Source of the DNA: Parvibaculaceae bacterium PLY_AMNH_Bact1
Lineage (GTDB): Bacteria > Pseudomonadota > Alphaproteobacteria > Parvibaculales > Parvibaculaceae
NCBI GenBank assembly: GCA_032881465.1
Contig: CP126168.1
Span: 1,674,001-1,738,000, forward strand
Length of the DNA: 64,000 nucleotides
Reading direction: 5' to 3'
The notes under the pieces were generated by a model. That model saw only the letters and a list, made by a program, of their open reading frames with translations, did not search any database and had not been told where the DNA came from. Of this stretch, positions 9,055-18,672 are shown piece after piece. Within the stretch, counting starts at the first letter, position 1; each line of letters opens with the position of its first letter. The translations under genes and the position numbers were made by a program.

Positions 9055-9408
9055 TCAAACGTCAATTCGTGGAGGGTCTGGGTCCGGTGCATTGCCTGCT
9101 GCACGCCCAGATTCAAGCATAAATGCATCGGGCAAATAGACTCTGCCGGAAGTGAGCGACGCAACGATAGAAGTGAGCCCGACGCTGCATAATCCTTCGT
9201 CGCAATCTGTTTTTTCTATCTCAGTGGGACACGGACATTTAGGCCCGGCATCCGCGTTGCTGATCTCTTCTGCTTCCTCCGAAACATAGGCAGTGTCAAC
9301 CTCTTCACCCTCCAGCACAATAGGGGCTGGTCGTGCAAAGTTCACGAATACGCCAATCGCGGTCAGCAAAACTGCAGCGGTGAAGAACTGTCTACGAAGG
9401 AACAACAT
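9055..9408 (-). CDS. Hypothetical membrane-anchored or secreted protein
   Basis: 117 residues. A hydrophobic N-terminal segment (FFTAAVLLTAIGVFVNFA) acts as anchor or signal peptide. An acidic stretch follows (EGEEVDTAYVSEEAEEIS), then a cysteine-containing stretch CPCPTEIEKTDCDEGLC. The CPC and nearby Cys residues could form disulfides or bind metal in the periplasm; this is inference. No family recognised. The gene lies 58 bases upstream of the DoxX-like gene, same strand, which suggests a two-gene operon. Confidence 0.6.
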   Translation of the reverse strand: MLFLRRQFFTAAVLLTAIGVFVNFARPAPIVLEGEEVDTAYVSEEAEEISNADAGPKCPCPTEIEKTDCDEGLCSVGLTSIVASLTSGRVYLPDAFMLESGRAAGNAPDPDPPRIDV

Positions 9409-9650
9409 CGTTGGATCTTAGAGGGCGGCCGACAAAGAGAACAACACACGATCACGTGTACGAGAGGGTCCGACAAAGGTCTATAGGACAAGATATTTGC
9501 GGGAGATTTGCTTCCTTTTTCATACATCCCTTGCCTCCCAACCTTAGCGCGCTATCATTTTTGCAAGCGGCGTTGAGCCAGCTTGTTTGGCACTGCCGCA
9601 TCCCAGTTATCGCACAATCTTTTTGTGCAGAGCCGCCCCGGAGTAGTGCA

Positions 9651-10916
9651 ATGGCAGAAGGTATGTCCGCCCCCCTTCAACGCAAAGTTGGAGCAACAAC
9701 ATTTGGTCAGCAACACCCCGCGCCCCAGGCCTCACTCAACGGCGTCCCCTGGCCGGCACGAAGTGTTTTGAAAGCAGCAAGTGCACTTGGTTTTGGTCGA
9801 CTCACAGTTCGTCTCCCAGATGGCCGGCATTTGGTCTTTCAAGGTGAAAAAGAAGGAACGGTCGCCAACATCGCGATCAACTCCTATAGATTTGCCTGGC
9901 CCATTGCGTTGAACGGCAGCATCGGAGCCGCGGAAGCTTTTCTTTCTGGTCACTGGGAGAGCGACGACATTGTCGCGGTTCTGGAACTCTTTGCCGAAAA
10001 CCGTAGCGTATTTACAGGTGCTCTCAACGGCCTGTCACTTCCGCTCCTTGTTGAACGCGCTGGCCACCTCCTCCGTCGGAACAGCAAGTCAGGCTCAAAA
10101 AAGAACATCCATTTTCACTACGATCTGGGCAACAATTTCTACAAGCGTTGGCTGGACCCAACGATGACCTATTCGTCAGCGCGTTTCCATCAACCGGGAG
10201 AAGACCTGAGCACCGCACAAAACAACAAATACCGTTCTCTCGCCGAAAACATGGAACTGGGACCTGACCACTCTGTTTTGGAGATTGGCTGCGGATGGGG
10301 TGGCTTTGCAGAATATGCAGCAGGTGAAATCGGTTGCAAGGTAACCGCGCTCACCATCTCAAGAGAGCAACTCGATTTTGCTCGAAAACGGATTTTCGAA
10401 AAAGGTCTTAATGAAAAAGTCGAAGTTCGCTATCAGGACTATCGCGACGTCGAAGAGAAATTTGATCGCATCGCCTCCATTGAAATGTTCGAGGCAGTCG
10501 GCGAGCAATATTGGCCGGCCTATTTTGCAAAAGTCCGCGATGCTTTGAAACCTGGTGGTCAAGCCGGGCTCCAGATTATCACGATTGATGACAACTCCTT
10601 TGAAACCTACCGACGGAGCGTCGACTTCATCCAGCGATACATTTTTCCAGGAGGCATGCTTCCCTCGCCGTCTGCACTCAAAACGCAGGTGACTGAGGCT
10701 GGCCTCGCTTGGAAGACTAGTACCGAATTCGGACTCGACTATGCCGAAACGCTCGCACGTTGGCGCGATCGCTTTCTTGTAGCCTGGCCTGAAATTCGAG
10801 AGCTTGGCTTTGACGAGCGTTTCCGGAGGATGTGGGAGTATTATCTGGCCTATTGCGAAGCCGGATTCCGGAGCGGCAATGTCGACGTAACCCAGCTTAC
10901 CCTGTCTCGTTCCTAG
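9651..10916 (+). CDS. Cyclopropane-fatty-acid-synthase-family methyltransferase
   Basis: 421 residues from the ATG at 9651 (CGGAG 9 bases upstream); the frame stays open for 240 bases further upstream but that part looks non-coding. Family marks: HYDLGNNFYKRWLD, TYSSARF, the SAM-binding LEIGCGWGGFAEYA, SIEMFEAVGEQYW (usually EHVG) and IFPGGMLPS. These enzymes add methylene or methyl groups from S-adenosylmethionine across unsaturated acyl chains of membrane phospholipids. The EA instead of EH in the EHVG motif suggests a variant subfamily, so the exact product (cyclopropane or methylated chain) is uncertain. Confidence 0.85.
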   Translation: MAEGMSAPLQRKVGATTFGQQHPAPQASLNGVPWPARSVLKAASALGFGRLTVRLPDGRHLVFQGEKEGTVANIAINSYRFAWPIALNGSIGAAEAFLSGHWESDDIVAVLELFAENRSVFTGALNGLSLPLLVERAGHLLRRNSKSGSKKNIHFHYDLGNNFYKRWLDPTMTYSSARFHQPGEDLSTAQNNKYRSLAENMELGPDHSVLEIGCGWGGFAEYAAGEIGCKVTALTISREQLDFARKRIFEKGLNEKVEVRYQDYRDVEEKFDRIASIEMFEAVGEQYWPAYFAKVRDALKPGGQAGLQIITIDDNSFETYRRSVDFIQRYIFPGGMLPSPSALKTQVTEAGLAWKTSTEFGLDYAETLARWRDRFLVAWPEIRELGFDERFRRMWEYYLAYCEAGFRSGNVDVTQLTLSRS

Positions 10917-10951
10917 TTTTCCTTGGATCAGGAGAAGATCTGAGTAGACTG

Positions 10952-10976
10952 CCCCTCCCAAATTCACGGAGGGGTC
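10952..10976 (+). promoter_or_regulatory. Hairpin covering the ribosome binding site of the Nudix gene
   Basis: CCCCTCC (10952-10958) is exactly complementary to GGAGGGG (10968-10974), with a 9-base loop. The right arm is the Shine-Dalgarno sequence, two bases before the ATG at 10977. There is no T-run, so it is more likely to affect translation than to terminate the upstream gene. Confidence 0.55.
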
Positions 10977-11591
10977 ATGACCTCGCGACTAACGCCCACG
11001 ACACGTAGTACAGACGACATTCAAATTCTCAAGAGAGATGTTATTGGCGAAGGCTGGGGTCAAATTGAGAGATATCACCTCAAACACAGACGGTTTGATG
11101 GGAGTTGGTCTGAGCCAATTGACCGCGACCTCTACACAATCGGCGAAGTTGCAGCAGTCCTGCTCTACGATCCCAAGCAAGACACTGTCCTTCTGACCGA
11201 ACAGTTTCGAACGTGCGGTCTCCGGTATGGTGAAGCCACCTGGCTCCTGGAGATTGTCGCTGGTCTCATTGATGGCAATGACGATCCAGAAGAAACCGCC
11301 CGCAGAGAAACGAAAGAGGAAGCCGGCTGCGATGTGACTGAGCTTGTTCACATATCAACCAACTACTCGTCGCCCGGCGGATATGGAGAGCGCATATATC
11401 TGTATGCAGCGTCAGTGGATCTGTCAGACGCCGGTGGATTTTTTGGATTGGCGCACGAACATGAGGACATTCGTGCAGTGGTTGTCCCTTTCACCGATGC
11501 CCTCGCCGCCTGCGACGACGGGAGGATAATCGATGGAAAGACTCTTATCGCTCTAAATTGGCTTGCCCGCCACAAGGCAAAGCTCAAATAG
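10977..11591 (+). CDS. Nudix hydrolase, ADP-ribose pyrophosphatase type
   Basis: 204 residues. The Nudix box is at about 102-124 (GLIDGNDDPEET then RRETKEEAG). The first box Glu is Asp here, while the metal-binding REx2EE core is intact. The N-terminal fold (ERYHLKHRRFDG, VLLYDPKQDTVLLTEQFR) resembles NudF-type enzymes that split ADP-ribose or other nucleoside diphosphate sugars. Soluble, cytoplasmic. It follows the fatty-acid methyltransferase by 60 bases and may share its transcript. A hairpin masks its ribosome site. Confidence 0.85.
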   Translation: MTSRLTPTTRSTDDIQILKRDVIGEGWGQIERYHLKHRRFDGSWSEPIDRDLYTIGEVAAVLLYDPKQDTVLLTEQFRTCGLRYGEATWLLEIVAGLIDGNDDPEETARRETKEEAGCDVTELVHISTNYSSPGGYGERIYLYAASVDLSDAGGFFGLAHEHEDIRAVVVPFTDALAACDDGRIIDGKTLIALNWLARHKAKLK

Positions 11592-11596
11592 AACCA

Positions 11597-12298
11597 CTAA
11601 TACTGATCGCGCCTTCGAACCCACTCCATCGGGTAAGAGAGTGCATCTTCATCGCGGCCTTTGGGAGTGGTATCAAGCAATCGATAGGTGCCATTTAGGT
11701 CCTCAAGACCGCGCGCAAAGACTGAATAGGTGTGATAAATCTCATCCTCATCATTCTTATAGAAGACACTGACCCCCGGCGCCTCTGATGCCGGAAACAC
11801 AGTGTCGTGGTAGTTGTAGTAGACCGGCTGATCAGGCGCTCTATCTGGGGCAAACGACACATCAAAATCAAAATTGAAATCGTTTGCTAAAGACGACGCC
11901 CACGGGAAGGACCAGCCGAGCCTGTCGCGATAATCCAACAGGGTTTGCAATGGAGCTCGAGAGACGGCCACGAAAGCAACATCTCTCGCAGCCAGATGGG
12001 GCACCGTCTGATTGAAATTATCCCCCCAGAATGAGCAGGACGGGCATCCCTCCTCCCAGTCCGGACCGAACATGAAGTGCTGAATGATGAGCTGACTTCG
12101 CCCATCAAAAAGGTCGCCGAGCGACTTGAGCCCCTGTTCCGTCTCGAATTCATACGTTTTATCGATCTTTGTCCATGGTAGCTCCCGACGTTTCGCCGCG
12201 AGCGCGTCACGTGCTTTGGAGAAGGATTTCTCCTCCTCCAAAAGCTCTTTACGTGCGGAGACCCATTCGTCTCGGCTTACAGCCTTATTGTGTGCCAT
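11597..12298 (-). CDS. DUF899 thioredoxin-like protein
   Basis: 233 residues. Marks of DUF899: RKELLEEEKSFSKARDALAAKRRELPW, HFMFGPDWEEGCPSCSFWGDN and AVSRAPL. The fold is thioredoxin-like, with a CPSC pair at the redox position. Function is not established; some relatives are called putative dithiol-disulfide oxidoreductases. It starts 14 bases after the GST gene (GGGGAGAA ribosome site), so the two form an operon, consistent with thiol chemistry. Confidence 0.88.
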   Translation of the reverse strand: MAHNKAVSRDEWVSARKELLEEEKSFSKARDALAAKRRELPWTKIDKTYEFETEQGLKSLGDLFDGRSQLIIQHFMFGPDWEEGCPSCSFWGDNFNQTVPHLAARDVAFVAVSRAPLQTLLDYRDRLGWSFPWASSLANDFNFDFDVSFAPDRAPDQPVYYNYHDTVFPASEAPGVSVFYKNDEDEIYHTYSVFARGLEDLNGTYRLLDTTPKGRDEDALSYPMEWVRRRDQY

Positions 12299-12312
12299 GA
12301 ATTTCTCCCCGG

Positions 12313-12999
12313 TTAGCTTGCGGCCGCAAGCTGTTGGTCGACCTCACGCCAATAGGTTGGATAGGTGACATCATACTCCGGCAGGCTCTGGACCTTCTCT
12401 CTCCAAGCTTGCAGCTTTGGATACCTGCTGGCAAAGCTATCGAAACCGAGGCCAAGCGAAAGAATGTCAGGCTTGGTCGCAAATCGAAGGACGGGTTCAA
12501 TCATCGTGTAAAGGGTGACATCAGCAGCACTGATATTGTCACCTACCATCCATCCAGATGCCTCAACACCTGCCTCGAGTTTGGCAAGTTCCTCATGGGC
12601 CACCTCAGCACCCTGCCGGAGAGCATCGGTTTCATTCGCTGCTCGGCCCTGCACAATGGGTGCGATCAGATTGGGGATGAAATCACCTGAAACATAGAGA
12701 TCAAAATCCAAACATTTCTGCCAAATCCGACCAGTTGCCTCCGGCGTCGTCCCAAACAACGGCCGCTCAGGGTGCTTGGCTTCCAGATAAGCCATAATCG
12801 CAAGCGACTCTGAAAGAGAAAACCCATCTGCTTCAATCGCTGGGACTTTTCCTCGAGGGCTCAGCTTCAGAAAGGCTTCTGATTTGAGCTTCTGCGGTGT
12901 CGGCTGCATGTAGGCGGGGTCATAGGGAATCCCTTTGAGCTCGCAAACCAGCTGTATCCGCCAGGCGAACCCACTTCCGCTAAACATATGGATCTTCAT
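12313..12999 (-). CDS. Glutathione S-transferase family protein
   Basis: 228 residues. The N-terminal thioredoxin-like domain starts MKIHMFSGSGFAWRIQLVCELKGIPYD; SPRGKVPAIEADG and LSESLAIMAYLE match the cis-Pro and Glu-Ser glutathione-binding motifs. The C-terminal helical domain has GDNISAADVTLYTMIEP. The subclass (zeta-like or other) is not clear. AAGGAGAG precedes the start by 6 bases. First gene of an operon with DUF899 and divergent from the cysteine-synthase gene across an AT-rich 193-base gap. Confidence 0.88.
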   Translation of the reverse strand: MKIHMFSGSGFAWRIQLVCELKGIPYDPAYMQPTPQKLKSEAFLKLSPRGKVPAIEADGFSLSESLAIMAYLEAKHPERPLFGTTPEATGRIWQKCLDFDLYVSGDFIPNLIAPIVQGRAANETDALRQGAEVAHEELAKLEAGVEASGWMVGDNISAADVTLYTMIEPVLRFATKPDILSLGLGFDSFASRYPKLQAWREKVQSLPEYDVTYPTYWREVDQQLAAAS

Positions 13000-13192
13000 A
13001 TCAGTCTCTCCTTAATTAATGAAACAATTAAATAATAAGACACACCTCCGACACAAGAGGCCTCCTCAATTTTTTTTGTTTTACAGCTTGGGACAAATCC
13101 CTGGATGCCCATCTTTGCTATAAGCAGACACAGTTCGATTCCGGGCGCCCAGCCCCAAGAAACGGCCAACAAAAAGAACCAGGACTCTTCTC

Positions 13193-14191
13193 ATGGACAT
13201 TAAAAGCGGCCTCGTAGACGCCATCGGAAACACACCCATGATCCGCCTCAAAAAGGCGTCCGAAGAAACAGGGTGTGAGATCCTGGGCAAATGCGAGTTC
13301 TTAAACCCCGGTCAGTCGGTGAAAGACCGCGCGGCGCTGTACATCATCAAGGACGCTGTTGCGAAAGGTGATCTGACGCCAGGTGGTGTGATTGTAGAGG
13401 GCACCGCTGGCAACACCGGCATTGGCCTGGCACTCGTTGGGAATGCCCTGGGTTTTAGGTCAGTCATCGTTATCCCAGAGACACAGTCTCAGGAGAAAAA
13501 AGACATGCTGCGCCTTTGCGGTGCAGAGCTCATTGAAGTTCCAGCAGTCCCCTACAAAGACCCAAACAATTACGTCAAATATTCAGGACGTCTTGCTGAA
13601 GAACTTGCTGCCAAAGAACCTAATGGCGCCATCTGGGCCAACCAGTTTGACAATGTTGCCAATCGTCTCGCGCATATCGAAACAACAGGCCCTGAAATCT
13701 GGAACCAGACAGATGGCAAAGTCGATGGATTCATTTGTGCTGTCGGCACCGGCGGTACCCTGGCCGGGACGGGCATGGCGCTAAAAGAAAAGAACAAAGA
13801 CATCCAGATCGGCCTGGCCGACCCGATGGGTGCTGCCCTCTTCAATTTCTACAAGAACGGAGAGCTCAAAGCGGAAGGCAGTTCGATAACCGAAGGCATT
13901 GGCCAGGGACGCATTACCGCAAACCTTGAAGACGCTCCGATCGACCATCCATTCCAGATCCCGGATTCCGAAGCCCTGCCCATCTGTTTCGATCTGCTCA
14001 GCGATGAAGGCTTATGCCTCGGTGGCTCAAGCGGCATCAATATCGCCGGCGCGATGAGACTGGCAAAAGAGATGGGCCCAGGACATACGATTGTGACGAT
14101 CCTCTGCGACTATGGCACACGTTATCAAAGCAAGATGTTCAACCCTGCCTTCCTGAAGGAACAGGGTCTGCCCGTCCCCTCTTGGCTTTGA
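13193..14191 (+). CDS. cysK: Cysteine synthase-type PLP enzyme
   Basis: 332 residues. PLP lysine K44 in NPGQSVKDR; substrate loop EGTAGNTGIG (TAGNTG in place of the commoner TSGNTG); phosphate loop GTGGTLAGTG; serine loop GGSSGINIAG. Makes cysteine from O-acetylserine and sulfide, or an equivalent beta-replacement. Homologues of this length and loop are annotated as cysteine synthase A, while a cystathionine beta-synthase-like role is a less likely alternative. First of a cysK-sseA-GNAT run with short gaps, which joins cysteine synthesis and sulfur transfer. Confidence 0.85.
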   Translation: MDIKSGLVDAIGNTPMIRLKKASEETGCEILGKCEFLNPGQSVKDRAALYIIKDAVAKGDLTPGGVIVEGTAGNTGIGLALVGNALGFRSVIVIPETQSQEKKDMLRLCGAELIEVPAVPYKDPNNYVKYSGRLAEELAAKEPNGAIWANQFDNVANRLAHIETTGPEIWNQTDGKVDGFICAVGTGGTLAGTGMALKEKNKDIQIGLADPMGAALFNFYKNGELKAEGSSITEGIGQGRITANLEDAPIDHPFQIPDSEALPICFDLLSDEGLCLGGSSGINIAGAMRLAKEMGPGHTIVTILCDYGTRYQSKMFNPAFLKEQGLPVPSWL

Positions 14192-14203
14192 GGTCTAAAG
14201 GAT

Positions 14204-15052
14204 ATGTCATCTTCAGTCCCACCACTTGTGACAGTTGATTGGCTGACCGACCATCTGACAGCACCAGACATCAGAGTTCTCGACGGGTCCTGGTACTTGC
14301 CCCAAATGGAGCGTGACGCCGAACAGGAATATGCCGAAAGCCATATTCCCGGCGCAGTGTTCATCGACCTTGATGAGATCAGTGATACCACCAGCACGTT
14401 CCCACACATGCTGCCATCGCCAGACAAGTTTTCCTCACGTATGAAGCAACTGGGGATCGGCGACGGACATCACGTCATTGTCTATGACGGCGCTGGCCTT
14501 TTCAGTGCAGCCCGCTTCTGGTGGATGTTTAAGACCATGGGCCACGACAATGTCTCCGTCCTTGACGGTGGCCTCCCGAAATGGATCGCATCTGGGCTTG
14601 GAACAGAGGCAGGCAAGAGCATGCACTCAGTACGACATCACTCCGTCCGTCCCGACAACACCATTCGCCGTGATATCAACGACATGAGGCGTAACCTTGA
14701 AACCCGTCGCGAACAGGTGGTTGATGCGCGCAGCCCGGGCCGCTTCGCTGGCACTGATCCAGAACCCCGCCCTGAGCTCTCCTCCGGCCACATGCCAGGA
14801 AGCCTGTCCCTCCCCTTCAACACTCTCCTAAACAAGGACGGCACGCTCAAGCCAAAACCGGAGTTAACCCTTGTATTCGAGAGCGCTGGTGTCGACCTGA
14901 CGGAGCCAATCATCACCACATGCGGGTCAGGTGTCACAGCGGCTATCCCCTACCTTGCGCTCACAGTGCTAGGTCATCCAGAAATTGCGCTCTATGATGG
15001 GTCCTGGTCTGAATGGGCGGCCACAGAAGGTGCACCCATCGAAAAGAACTGA
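14204..15052 (+). CDS. sseA: 3-mercaptopyruvate sulfurtransferase
   Basis: 282 residues in two rhodanese domains; the second carries the catalytic loop CGSGVTA with Cys at about 240. CGSG(V/I)TA is the mercaptopyruvate type (thiosulfate sulfurtransferases usually have CRxGxR). N-terminal PDIRVLDGSWYLP and HIPGAVFIDLDEI are typical. Transfers sulfur from 3-mercaptopyruvate to thiols or cyanide. It follows cysK by 12 bases and the ribosome site AAAGGA sits close to the ATG, which suggests one cysteine-sulfur transcript. Confidence 0.9.
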   Translation: MSSSVPPLVTVDWLTDHLTAPDIRVLDGSWYLPQMERDAEQEYAESHIPGAVFIDLDEISDTTSTFPHMLPSPDKFSSRMKQLGIGDGHHVIVYDGAGLFSAARFWWMFKTMGHDNVSVLDGGLPKWIASGLGTEAGKSMHSVRHHSVRPDNTIRRDINDMRRNLETRREQVVDARSPGRFAGTDPEPRPELSSGHMPGSLSLPFNTLLNKDGTLKPKPELTLVFESAGVDLTEPIITTCGSGVTAAIPYLALTVLGHPEIALYDGSWSEWAATEGAPIEKN

Positions 15053-15079
15053 TCACGCGGGACAGAGGAGCGCGATGGC

Positions 15080-15598
15080 ATGGGGTTGAAGAAAACGACG
15101 ACGGTCACGCACCTTGAAATGCTGCGGGAACCAAGTCTGAGTTGTCCCTCCCCTCGCGGAAAATTCGCGCTGATGAGAGCGGAAAATCCCCCTATCCACC
15201 TTTATCGATATCTCTATGACATGGTCGGCAGGGACTACTTCTGGGTCAATCGAAAGGCACTGAGCGATAAGGAACTCGCTGAGATCATCCACGATGACCG
15301 CGTACACATTTTCATTCTCTACCTGAATGGATGCCCGGCAGGATTCTCTGAACTCGATCTCCGTCAGATGCCAACAGCAGAGCTTTCATTCCTGGGAATT
15401 TTACCGGAGTTTTTGAGCTTAGGCCTTGGGCGATTTTTACTTTGCGAAACCATCGAAATGGCCTGGATGCATCATCCGCAAAAGCTAACGGTCCAAACCT
15501 GCACACTCGATCATCCAAATGCGCTTCCGCTCTATCAACGCAATGGTTTCGCCCCCTGCGGCCAACAGGAAATCGTGCTTGAAGCGCCCGACGACTAG
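15080..15598 (+). CDS. GNAT N-acetyltransferase
   Basis: 172 residues. The acetyl-CoA-binding motif A region is [19 protein letters not shown] (V/I-x-PxxxxxGxG pattern) and the C-terminal motif is LPLYQRNGF. Substrate unknown. It starts 27 bases after sseA with GAGGAG upstream and probably ends that operon. Its TAG shares CTAG with the stop of the convergent ABC ATPase gene, a 4-base overlap. Confidence 0.82.
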   Translation: MGLKKTTTVTHLEMLREPSLSCPSPRGKFALMRAENPPIHLYRYLYDMVGRDYFWVNRKALSDKELAEIIHDDRVHIFILYLNGCPAGFSELDLRQMPTAELSFLGILPEFLSLGLGRFLLCETIEMAWMHHPQKLTVQTCTLDHPNALPLYQRNGFAPCGQQEIVLEAPDD

Positions 15599-16344
15599 TC
15601 TTCGAGGATTTGGGAGAGGAACAGTTTCGTTCGCTCATGTTCCGGATTTTCAAAGAAATCCTGAGGCGATTTGATCTCAATAATCTCCCCTTCATCCATA
15701 AAGATCACACGATCCGCGACCCGGCGGGCAAAGCCCATCTCGTGGGTAACACAGATCATCGTCATGCCACCTTCAGCTAGGTCCACCATGACATCCAGCA
15801 CTTCCTTGATCATCTCTGGATCAAGCGCGGAAGTTGGTTCATCAAACAACATGATCTTCGGGTTCATACAGAGGGCCCGTGCTATAGCGACCCGTTGCTG
15901 CTGACCCCCGCTGAGCTGCCCAGGAAATTTTAGTGCCTGTTCGGGAATACGCACCCGCTCAAGATAAGACATGGCAAGCTCTTCTGCTTCCTTTTGCGGC
16001 AGGTTTCGAACCCAGATGGGTGCCAACGTGCAATTTTCCAGCACGGTCATATGGGGAAACAGATTGAACTGCTGAAACACCATGCCCACCTCGCGGCGAA
16101 CTTCGTCGATGCGTTTCAAATCTTCAGTGAGCTCAATACCATCAACCACAATCCGTCCCTGATTGTGCGCCTCCAACCGATTGATGCAGCGAATGAGTGT
16201 TGACTTGCCGGACCCAGAGGGACCAACAACAACGATCCGCTCTCCTTCGCGAACCGTAAGCGACACATCCTTCAGCACATGGAAGTCACCGAACCATTTG
16301 TCGATCTTATCGATTTCAATGATGGCCTTAGTCGGGGCTGTCAT
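15595..16344 (-). CDS. aapP: General L-amino acid ABC transporter, ATP-binding subunit
   Basis: 249 residues. Walker [10 protein letters not shown], signature [15 protein letters not shown], Walker [13 protein letters not shown], switch His in VTHEMGFA. Belongs to the polar-amino-acid ATPase family and is the last gene of a four-gene set (binding protein, two permeases, ATPase) in the same order as rhizobial aapJQMP, which imports a broad range of L-amino acids. 8 bases after aapM. The 3' end overlaps the convergent GNAT gene by 4 bases. Confidence 0.92.
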   Translation of the reverse strand: MTAPTKAIIEIDKIDKWFGDFHVLKDVSLTVREGERIVVVGPSGSGKSTLIRCINRLEAHNQGRIVVDGIELTEDLKRIDEVRREVGMVFQQFNLFPHMTVLENCTLAPIWVRNLPQKEAEELAMSYLERVRIPEQALKFPGQLSGGQQQRVAIARALCMNPKIMLFDEPTSALDPEMIKEVLDVMVDLAEGGMTMICVTHEMGFARRVADRVIFMDEGEIIEIKSPQDFFENPEHERTKLFLSQILED

Positions 16345-16352
16345 AAGATATC

Positions 16353-17474
16353 CTATCGTTGCTCACCGGCATCAAGGCGACGTTCCATAAAGACAGAATA
16401 TCGCGACATGCCGAAGCAGAAAATCCAGAAAACAAAGGCCGCAAAGACATAGCCCGTTGTGGCAGTTTGGGGGGATGACCAGGTCGGATCTGTGAAGTTG
16501 GACTGCACAATGCCCAAGAGGTCAAACAATCCAATAATTAGAACCAGGGTGGTGTCTTTGAAGAGACCAATGAAATTGTTGACGATCCCGGGAATAACGG
16601 TCTTCAGCGCCTGAGGCAGCACAATCCGCCCCATGGATTGCCAATAGGTCAGCCCAAGTGCTTTGGCCGCCTCATATTGTCCCGCAGGAACAGCAGCGAG
16701 ACCGCCGCGGACGACTTCAGCCATATAGGCTGATGAAAAGAGCGCAACGCCAATCAATGCCCGCAGCAATTTATCGAAACTCATGCCCTCAGGAAGAAAC
16801 AGGGGCAGCATGACGCTCGACATAAAAAGAACCGTGATAAGCGGGACACCGCGCCAGAACTCAATGAACATCACACAGAGTATCCGGACAACCGGCATGT
16901 CTGACTGTCTGCCCAATGCCAGAAGAACACCGAGTGGAAGAGACGCTGCGATGCCTGTGAGCGCGACCACCAGCGTGACCATCAACCCACCCCAGTCGCT
17001 AGTCTCCACTTTTTCAAGTCCAAACAGACCACCCGACAGGAAAACAAAAGCAAGAACCGGAAAAGGAACCAGCAGATACGCAACAAACCATTTCTTGGGA
17101 AACTGGCTTGGAATGAGCAGCGGCGCCAATCCAGCTACACCGAGAAACAACGTCAGGAGCACCCGCCATCTCTCTTCTGCGGGATATCGCCCAAACAGAA
17201 ACTGTCCAAATTTGGCTTCAACAAAAGCCCAACAAGCCCCGGCGCCATCCACCCGACAGGCGGCCCCATCTTTCCCAGAAAACACCGCACTAAAGACCGC
17301 CCAATCGAGAAGTCGTGGAACGGTGATTAGAAGAAGACCGACCGCAAGAATGGTCAAAACCGCGTTGAACCAGGATGAGAAGAGGTTCTCTCGCATCCAG
17401 CGGACAAGGCCTATCTGGCTGTCCGGCGGCATTCTCTCAGGCGCGTGATGGGTACGAACAAAAGTTTCGCTCAT
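16353..17474 (-). CDS. aapM: General L-amino acid ABC transporter permease, M subunit
   Basis: 373 residues. Multiple membrane segments; the C-terminal permease domain carries the EAA-like loop [25 protein letters not shown]. The long N-terminal part with a periplasmic segment ([18 protein letters not shown]) is typical of AapM compared with shorter HisM-type permeases. Pairs with AapQ to form the channel. Three bases separate it from aapQ. Confidence 0.92.
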   Translation of the reverse strand: MSETFVRTHHAPERMPPDSQIGLVRWMRENLFSSWFNAVLTILAVGLLLITVPRLLDWAVFSAVFSGKDGAACRVDGAGACWAFVEAKFGQFLFGRYPAEERWRVLLTLFLGVAGLAPLLIPSQFPKKWFVAYLLVPFPVLAFVFLSGGLFGLEKVETSDWGGLMVTLVVALTGIAASLPLGVLLALGRQSDMPVVRILCVMFIEFWRGVPLITVLFMSSVMLPLFLPEGMSFDKLLRALIGVALFSSAYMAEVVRGGLAAVPAGQYEAAKALGLTYWQSMGRIVLPQALKTVIPGIVNNFIGLFKDTTLVLIIGLFDLLGIVQSNFTDPTWSSPQTATTGYVFAAFVFWIFCFGMSRYSVFMERRLDAGEQR

Positions 17475-17477
17475 GAT

Positions 17478-18662
17478 CTATCGCTCCACCAGAGCCATAT
17501 GGCGGTTGTACCAATTCATAACCAAAGAAGTGAACAGGCTAAGGCTCAGGTAGATGGTCATGGTAATCGCGATCACCTCAACGGCCTGCCCTGTTTGATT
17601 GAGCACTGTCCCGGAGAAAACCGACACCAGATCCGGATAGGCAATCGCCACGGCGAGCGACGAGTTCTTCGTGAGATTGAGATATTGGCTGGTAAGCGGA
17701 GGTATGATGACCCGCAGAGCTTGAGGAATAATCACCAGCCTCAAGATGGGGGTCGGCTTCAGCCCCAAAGCACGCGCAGCTTCGGTCTGGCCTTTCGACA
17801 CTGCCAGGATGCCCGAGCGAACATTCTCCGCAATAAAAGCGGCCGTATAGAAAGAGAGCGCAAGCAGAAGCGACACAAATTCCGGAATGAGAGACCAACC
17901 GCCTTTGAACCCGAACCCCTGTAGAGTGGGGATTTCAGCTTTCAGCCCCATGCCAAGCACCAGAAACGCCAAAACGGGAAGCGCAATGACGAGCAATGGT
18001 GCAAACGCCGCCCCTTTTACGCTGTCGCCGGATTGCAGCCGCTTATGTTTGGCATGCCGGGCGACCAGCCAGGCGGAGATTGCACCGACGAGCGCCGACA
18101 GACCAAGGACCAGGCCGTTCCCCTCCAGCAAAAGAGCTGGCACGTAGATCCCGCGATTATTGAGAAACGCGATCTCTAAGAGAGACAGGCTCTCCCGAGG
18201 TAAGGGAAGCGCCCTCAAGACTGCGAAGTACCAGAAAAACAGCTGCAGCAGCAGCGGTACATTTCTAACCAGCTCGATATAAACCGTGGCAATCTTTGCA
18301 ACGAGCCAATTGGAAGACAGGCGCGCGATACCCAGCGTAAAGCCAAGTATCGTGGCAACGAAAATTCCGATCACAGCAACGAGCAGCGTGTTCAAAAACC
18401 CAATCAGCAGCGCCCGCCCGTAGCTCGACTGCTCTGTATACTCAACCAATGTGAGTGCGATACCAAAGCCAGCGGGATTTTCAAGAAACCCAAATCCCGA
18501 CGCGATGTTTTGGCGTTGCAGATTGGTGATTGTATTATCGACTACGATCCACACAAAGGAACCCACGACAAACAGAACCGCAAGCTGAATAGCGAAGGCG
18601 CGTAGCTTGGGGTTGTTCCAGGGCTGAGGGCTACTGGACATCGTATCTTTGCGGGCTGTCAC
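17478..18662 (-). CDS. aapQ: General L-amino acid ABC transporter permease, Q subunit
   Basis: 394 residues from a GTG at 18662; an ATG at 18641 (MSSSPQPWNNPKLR) is a possible alternative. Permease loop: ALGLKPTPILRLVIIPQALRVIIPPL. Early NTITNLQRQNIASGFGFLENPAGF is a hallmark of AapQ. The long insert with LLLEGNGLVLGLSALVGA agrees with the family's large size. 10 bases after aapJ. Confidence 0.92.
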   Translation of the reverse strand: MTARKDTMSSSPQPWNNPKLRAFAIQLAVLFVVGSFVWIVVDNTITNLQRQNIASGFGFLENPAGFGIALTLVEYTEQSSYGRALLIGFLNTLLVAVIGIFVATILGFTLGIARLSSNWLVAKIATVYIELVRNVPLLLQLFFWYFAVLRALPLPRESLSLLEIAFLNNRGIYVPALLLEGNGLVLGLSALVGAISAWLVARHAKHKRLQSGDSVKGAAFAPLLVIALPVLAFLVLGMGLKAEIPTLQGFGFKGGWSLIPEFVSLLLALSFYTAAFIAENVRSGILAVSKGQTEAARALGLKPTPILRLVIIPQALRVIIPPLTSQYLNLTKNSSLAVAIAYPDLVSVFSGTVLNQTGQAVEVIAITMTIYLSLSLFTSLVMNWYNRHMALVER

Positions 18663-18672
18663 CTACTCTGTT

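Noticed and set aside
15595-15598. Overlapping stops of GNAT and aapP (CTAG) as a special signal
   Set aside because: A convergent 4-base overlap is common; a similar one occurs at 52565-52568.
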